A stretch of DNA of 10,503 bases. It comes from JBBIGV01 sp037447335. Lineage in GTDB: Bacteria > Bacteroidota > Ignavibacteria > Ignavibacteriales > Ignavibacteriaceae. The position numbers and the translations under genes are program-made. The stretch covers positions 1-10,503 of the forward strand of contig JBBIGV010000090.1 of assembly GCA_037447335.1 (NCBI GenBank), written 5' to 3'. Positions within the stretch are counted from its first letter, which is position 1. Every line of letters starts with the position of its first letter. This document shows, in pieces, positions 6,566-10,503 of this stretch. The notes beneath the pieces were generated by a model. It worked only from the letters and a program-made list of their open reading frames with translations. It made no database searches and was not told the DNA's origin.

Positions 6566-9500
6566 ATGATACAATTCTTTACTTTCGGAAGAAGATTTAA
6601 ATCTCTTCCTGTCATGTCAATAATACTTGTTCTTTTCCTTTCTATAAATATATTCTCTCAATGGAATAACAGTTCAAAAGGAATACAGGTTAACGTACTT
6701 AATACCTCCCCCGTCAGTACTACACTTGAGTTCATCCTTAATGATTATGATGTAACAGCAGTTAGTGTTTACGGTGAAGATCTGCAATTCTACAGCGTGC
6801 CGGGCAGTATTTTTCTTATGGAAGCAGGGTATCCGCAGCTTCCAACACATCGGGTAAGTATAATCATACCCGATCTGGCGGGCTCAAATTTCAGAATAAA
6901 GAGTCAGGAAATTACTTCAATAACTACAGGTAAAATTCTTCCTTCAAAAGGTCATTTCACGAGAGATATTGATCCTGAATCTGTTCCGTACACTTTCAGT
7001 GATTTTTATTTCTCAAATGAATGGTACCCTGCAGAGAATGTCCTGATTGATGTTCCTTACATCGTCAGAGACCTGAGAGGACAAACAGTTCAGTTTAACC
7101 CGATGCAGTTTAATCCCGCTGAAGGCATATTAAAAATATGCAAAAGGCTTGTGGTTGAAGTATATGATGACCCTTCGGTAATACCGGTAAATCCATTCAT
7201 ACGAACTACCCCGCTTGAAGGAGTTGCAAAAGAGTTTGTGGATATTTATAAAACTCTCTTTGTTAATTACGGGCTTAACTATTGTGAATATGTCCCGGTT
7301 CAGGAAATAGGAAGGCTGTTAATAATATATCCGACAGTATTTGCAAGCAATATTACTCCGTTTTCAGACTGGAAACAGGAGAAGGGAATTCCAACTTTGC
7401 TGGCTGAATATCCGTCACACACGGGAACTGGCTCGGCTGCAATAAAGAATTATATTCAGAATCTCTATAACTCCCCCGATGGTTTAACCTTTATTGTGCT
7501 TGTTGGTGAAGCAAACCAGATTCCGACAATGTACGGGCTGTATGAAAATGCGCCGTCAGACCCGTCTTATGTTAAACTTGCCGGCAGTGATGCTTATCCC
7601 GATGCTTTCATTTCCCGAATCTCCCCATCATCAGCTACGAACCTTGACTATGTGCTGCTCAAGCTGATCAGGTATGAGAAATACCCTGATACTGGACCTG
7701 CAGCCGCATGGTATATGAAAGGAACCGGAGTTGCAAGTAATGAAGGCTCACCTCCTGACTGGCAAAGGGCAAACTGGCTGCGGGATATGCTGATAAATGA
7801 CATGCATTTCACACAGGTTGATCAGATATATGCACCGGGTGCAACTGCAACCCAGGTTACTACCGCACTAAACGATGGAAGAAGCATATTGAATTATCTT
7901 GGGCATGGTTCAGGAACATCGTGGGGGACAACAGGTTTCAGCAATACGCACATTCACAATCTTTCAAATGGATATAAAAATCCTTTTATAATTGATGTTG
8001 CATGTCAGAACGGAAACTTCACAATGAATGAATGCATGGAAGAAGCGTGGATTCGTGCCGGTGATATGAATAATCCGAAAGGCGCTATTGCCGCATTCGG
8101 CTCATCTACCAATGCAAGCTGGGTGCCGCCTTGCGATATGCAGAACCATGCTATAATGCTGTTAACTACACGACAAATGAAAACCGTTGGCGGTGTGTGC
8201 TTTAATGGTATTATGCACGCAATGGATCTATGGGGCGGGAGTACAGGCGAAGGTTTAAAACTTATGGAACAGTATAACATCTTTGGTGATTGTTCGATGA
8301 TGCTTACAATGGGATTGCAGCCCGATACAACCGCACCCGAGCAAATTACCGACCTTGCTGCTTCCAATCCTACTTCTAATTCTGTCTTACTGACCTGGAC
8401 TTCTCCATATGATTCATCTTTTGGCGGAGTTGTGAACTACGATCTCAGGTATTCGACAACACCGATACTGAACAATAATGATTTCAACAATGCACCGTTT
8501 GTCATGATCCCCGGTGAACCTGATTCGGCAGGAATGGCAAAAAGTTACACGATAAGTAATTTGAATTTCAGCACAGCGTATTACTTTGCAATTAAGGCAT
8601 TGGATATTTGGGGAAACAAATCCGAAATGTCTAACGTACCGGTTGAAACTACATGGGGCGCGCCGCAAATGAATGTTTCGCCTGATTCGATTTTTTGTAT
8701 CCTTATGCCTAATTCCGTTCACACAGAAATCCTGAATATTGCTAATGTAACAACCACAAATTCCACACTTGAATATTCAATCGAAATGCAGAACAATACT
8801 TTCCCGGGTGATGTGGTTGCGCGGATCGTTCCGGTTCTGCACGATAAGCTGTTAAGAACAGACAAAGATAATCCGAAAGAAACCGGCGGTATGGCTTCAA
8901 GAGGTATGGGTGGACCGGACCTGTTCGGCTATAAATGGATTGATAGTAATGAACCAAATGGTCCTCAGTACATATGGGATGATATATCAACATCGGGAAC
9001 CCTTGTTACAAACTGGATACCAACCGGAACCTGGGATCCGAAAGATGAAGGATATGCCGGACCTATTCCGATCGGTTTCAACTTTAAGTTTTACGGAAAC
9101 CCTAAAACGCAGTTGTATATCAGCAGCAATGGTATAGTTACATTTGCTCCTATTACAACCAATATAATTACGAACCAATCAATACCTAACACTGCCCATC
9201 CTAATGATTTCATTTCACCGTTCTGGGATGACCTTGACGGAAGAACACAGGGAACGGTACATACAAAACAGGATGGAAATAAATTTATTGTTCAGTTTAC
9301 CAGCTGGCAGCGGTATCCCGGTTCAGGTTCTCTCACATTCCAGGTTGTTCTTTACCAGAGCGGTAAAATACTTGTTTACTATAATAACATGAGCGCGACT
9401 CTTAATTTAGCAACTATCGGAATTGAAAACCATGCCGGCAATGACGGTTTGCAGGCTGCATTCAATTCAGCTTACGTACAGAACAATATGGCGCTGCAAT

Positions 9501-10255
9501 TTTCCGCTGAACCGGATTGGCTGAGCGGGAACAACATGTCCGGTATCATTTATAACGGTAATTCTGTTAATGTTGAATTTACTTTCCATTCAGAAGATTA
9601 TCCGCTGGGCAATTACAGAATGGATGCAGTGATAACCAGTAATGATCCGGCACAGCCAACAATAACTGTTCCTATTGTGATGGACCTGGTGATCCCGGTT
9701 GAACTATCCGCTCTGAGTCTTATAACTGACAAGAATGATGTAACTGTTAAATGGACGACTTCAACCGAAACGAACAACATGGGATTTTCAATTGAAAGAA
9801 AATCCGGCGATGAAAATAACTGGGAAGAAGTTGCTTTCGTTAAAGGGAAAGGCACAACAACAGATTTAGTGCAATACAATTATAAAGACAAATCGCTTTC
9901 AGTCGGTCTTTACGCTTACAGGTTAAAACAGATTGATTATGATGGCGCATTTTCATATTCAGCGGAAGTTGAAACCGAAGTACTGCCGCCGGATCAGTTC
10001 ACGCTTTATCAGAACTACCCGAATCCGTTTAATCCGGCAACAACTATAAAGTTTTCCCTGCCGCTTCAGTCGCAGGTAAAGCTGAGTATTTATAACAGTC
10101 TTGGAGAGCTTGTCTCTGATCTGATTGACGGAAAACTTGATGCCGGATACCATGAGATAGTGTTTAATGCATCAGGTATTGCATCGGGTGTATATTATTA
10201 CAGAATTAGTGCAAATGATTTTATTGCGACGAAGAAGATGTTATTGATCAAGTAA
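6566..10255 (+). CDS. T9SS-exported gingipain-type cysteine protease (family C25) with multidomain C-terminus
   Basis: The product has 1229 residues. Residues 1 to about 32 are a signal peptide with a basic n-region, and about 33-245 a gingipain-like propeptide (EAGYPQLPTHRVSIIIPD). The catalytic domain (about 248-585) follows RgpB of Porphyromonas. The dyad is H447 (NYLGHGSGTSWG) and C480 (FIIDVACQNGNF), 33 residues apart as in RgpB H211/C244. D398 falls where RgpB has S1-pocket D163 and W519 where it has W284. Cleavage after Arg or Lys is therefore inferred. Then follow a fibronectin III domain (about 588-697), a split Ig-like domain (about 700-1041) with a nested domain (about 748-982), a stalk (1043-1140) and a T9SS sorting domain (1147-1229, LYQNYPNPFNP). 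The start at 6566 has AAAAGGGG upstream, and M17 is a weaker alternative. From about residue 585 on it is paralogous to the preceding serine protease. Confidence 0.93.
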   Translation: MIQFFTFGRRFKSLPVMSIILVLFLSINIFSQWNNSSKGIQVNVLNTSPVSTTLEFILNDYDVTAVSVYGEDLQFYSVPGSIFLMEAGYPQLPTHRVSIIIPDLAGSNFRIKSQEITSITTGKILPSKGHFTRDIDPESVPYTFSDFYFSNEWYPAENVLIDVPYIVRDLRGQTVQFNPMQFNPAEGILKICKRLVVEVYDDPSVIPVNPFIRTTPLEGVAKEFVDIYKTLFVNYGLNYCEYVPVQEIGRLLIIYPTVFASNITPFSDWKQEKGIPTLLAEYPSHTGTGSAAIKNYIQNLYNSPDGLTFIVLVGEANQIPTMYGLYENAPSDPSYVKLAGSDAYPDAFISRISPSSATNLDYVLLKLIRYEKYPDTGPAAAWYMKGTGVASNEGSPPDWQRANWLRDMLINDMHFTQVDQIYAPGATATQVTTALNDGRSILNYLGHGSGTSWGTTGFSNTHIHNLSNGYKNPFIIDVACQNGNFTMNECMEEAWIRAGDMNNPKGAIAAFGSSTNASWVPPCDMQNHAIMLLTTRQMKTVGGVCFNGIMHAMDLWGGSTGEGLKLMEQYNIFGDCSMMLTMGLQPDTTAPEQITDLAASNPTSNSVLLTWTSPYDSSFGGVVNYDLRYSTTPILNNNDFNNAPFVMIPGEPDSAGMAKSYTISNLNFSTAYYFAIKALDIWGNKSEMSNVPVETTWGAPQMNVSPDSIFCILMPNSVHTEILNIANVTTTNSTLEYSIEMQNNTFPGDVVARIVPVLHDKLLRTDKDNPKETGGMASRGMGGPDLFGYKWIDSNEPNGPQYIWDDISTSGTLVTNWIPTGTWDPKDEGYAGPIPIGFNFKFYGNPKTQLYISSNGIVTFAPITTNIITNQSIPNTAHPNDFISPFWDDLDGRTQGTVHTKQDGNKFIVQFTSWQRYPGSGSLTFQVVLYQSGKILVYYNNMSATLNLATIGIENHAGNDGLQAAFNSAYVQNNMALQFSAEPDWLSGNNMSGIIYNGNSVNVEFTFHSEDYPLGNYRMDAVITSNDPAQPTITVPIVMDLVIPVELSALSLITDKNDVTVKWTTSTETNNMGFSIERKSGDENNWEEVAFVKGKGTTTDLVQYNYKDKSLSVGLYAYRLKQIDYDGAFSYSAEVETEVLPPDQFTLYQNYPNPFNPATTIKFSLPLQSQVKLSIYNSLGELVSDLIDGKLDAGYHEIVFNASGIASGVYYYRISANDFIATKKMLLIK

Positions 10256-10281
10256 AATCAATAACAACGATCGAATTAAGA

Positions 10282-10309
10282 GGCTGTCCAATCGGGCAGC
10301 CTTTTTTTT
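10282..10309 (+). terminator. Intrinsic terminator after the C25 protease gene
   Basis: GGCTGTCC (10282-10289) pairs with GGGCAGCC (10294-10301) over 8 bp with one G-U pair and an AATC loop, followed by eight T (10302-10309). It lies 26 nt downstream of the stop codon and should end the transcript of the protease gene. Confidence 0.9.
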
Positions 10310-10317
10310 GTGCAGAG

Positions 10318-10503
10318 CCTTCAACGTTTGGGCAGCTTTTCTCCTCAGGTTCTAAATGCGATTTATCGCATTTACCAGGTAATGAAAACAAAAAGCTCAC
10401 AAAACGGCTTAAACCGTTTCTCCGAGATGAGGGTGTTGCAACAGTTTGTGTATGGAATAAATCCCATACAGAACCTGATGTGAGTGAAAACCTTCAACGT
10501 TAG
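10318..10503. repeat. REPIN-like structured repeat: two inverted REP-type hairpin units
   Basis: No gene is visible here. Direct repeats CCTTCAACGTT lie at 10318-10328 and 10491-10501. Inside them TCAGGTTCT (10345-10353) pairs with AGAACCTGA (10470-10478). Each copy of this motif is directly followed, on its own strand, by a hairpin with a GATTTAT loop: AAATGCGAT/ATCGCATTT at 10354-10373 and TGTATGG/CCATACA at 10449-10470. The stems differ by compensating changes (ATGC/GCAT versus ATGG/CCAT). Between them lie AAACGG/CCGTTT (10402-10419, CTTAAA loop) and the palindrome TGTTGCAACA (10434-10443). Inverted REP pairs are known as REPINs and are mobilised by RAYT transposases. None is encoded in this window. 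Confidence 0.65.

Noticed and set aside
8005..8367. Minus-strand open frames opposite the protease genes, such as this one
   Set aside because: They are antisense shadows of genes with clear catalytic motifs and resemble no known protein.
10489..10503. Integron attC-like ends (CAAC and GTTAG strings, also GTTAGCTAAC at 1531-1540)
   Set aside because: There are no matching inverted core sites with the right consensus, no integrase and no cassette array. The motifs fit a REP-type repeat better.
1..10503. tRNA, rRNA, CRISPR array or riboswitch
   Set aside because: No regularly spaced identical repeats, cloverleaf or conserved RNA core was seen in any gap between genes.

Overview
The window is about 10.5 kb of moderately AT-rich bacterial chromosome, most likely from the Ignavibacteria/Melioribacter side of the Bacteroidota-Chlorobiota group. 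The main reason is the C-terminal tail of two large secreted proteins. Both end in a type IX secretion (T9SS) sorting domain that starts with LYQNYPNPFNPxTTI, a form typical of that lineage. This placement is an inference from protein style, not a taxonomic result.

Layout, left to right. (1) 1-1456, minus strand: the N-terminal 485 codons of a secreted right-handed beta-helix protein that runs off the left edge. Its first 37 codons look like a small palindromic (REP/MITE-like) insertion flanked by 9-bp direct repeats, which pushed the signal peptide away from the ribosome binding site while keeping the frame. (2) 1549-3014: a complete insertion sequence of the IS1202/ISNCY type. It has one intact DDE transposase on the minus strand, two transposase-site-like motifs at each end, and a strong 12-bp-stem hairpin downstream of the gene. 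(3) 3123-6446, plus strand: a secreted lysyl-endopeptidase-like serine protease. (4) 6566-10255, plus strand: a secreted gingipain-type (C25) cysteine protease. Each protease gene is followed by its own intrinsic terminator. (5) 10310-10503: no gene, but a highly structured inverted pair of REP-like hairpins (REPIN-like).

The most interesting biology is the protease pair. Two unrelated catalytic folds, serine S1 and cysteine C25, are fused to the same roughly 640-residue C-terminal chassis: fibronectin III, a split Ig-like domain holding a nested roughly 240-residue domain, a stalk and a T9SS signal. Both active sites keep the acidic S1 residue that in their families selects basic P1 residues. 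The locus therefore looks like a convergent Lys/Arg-specific secreted protease pair, functionally reminiscent of Kgp/Rgp of Porphyromonas but built from different folds. The beta-helix gene is transcribed divergently from the proteases, with the IS sitting in the former intergenic region.
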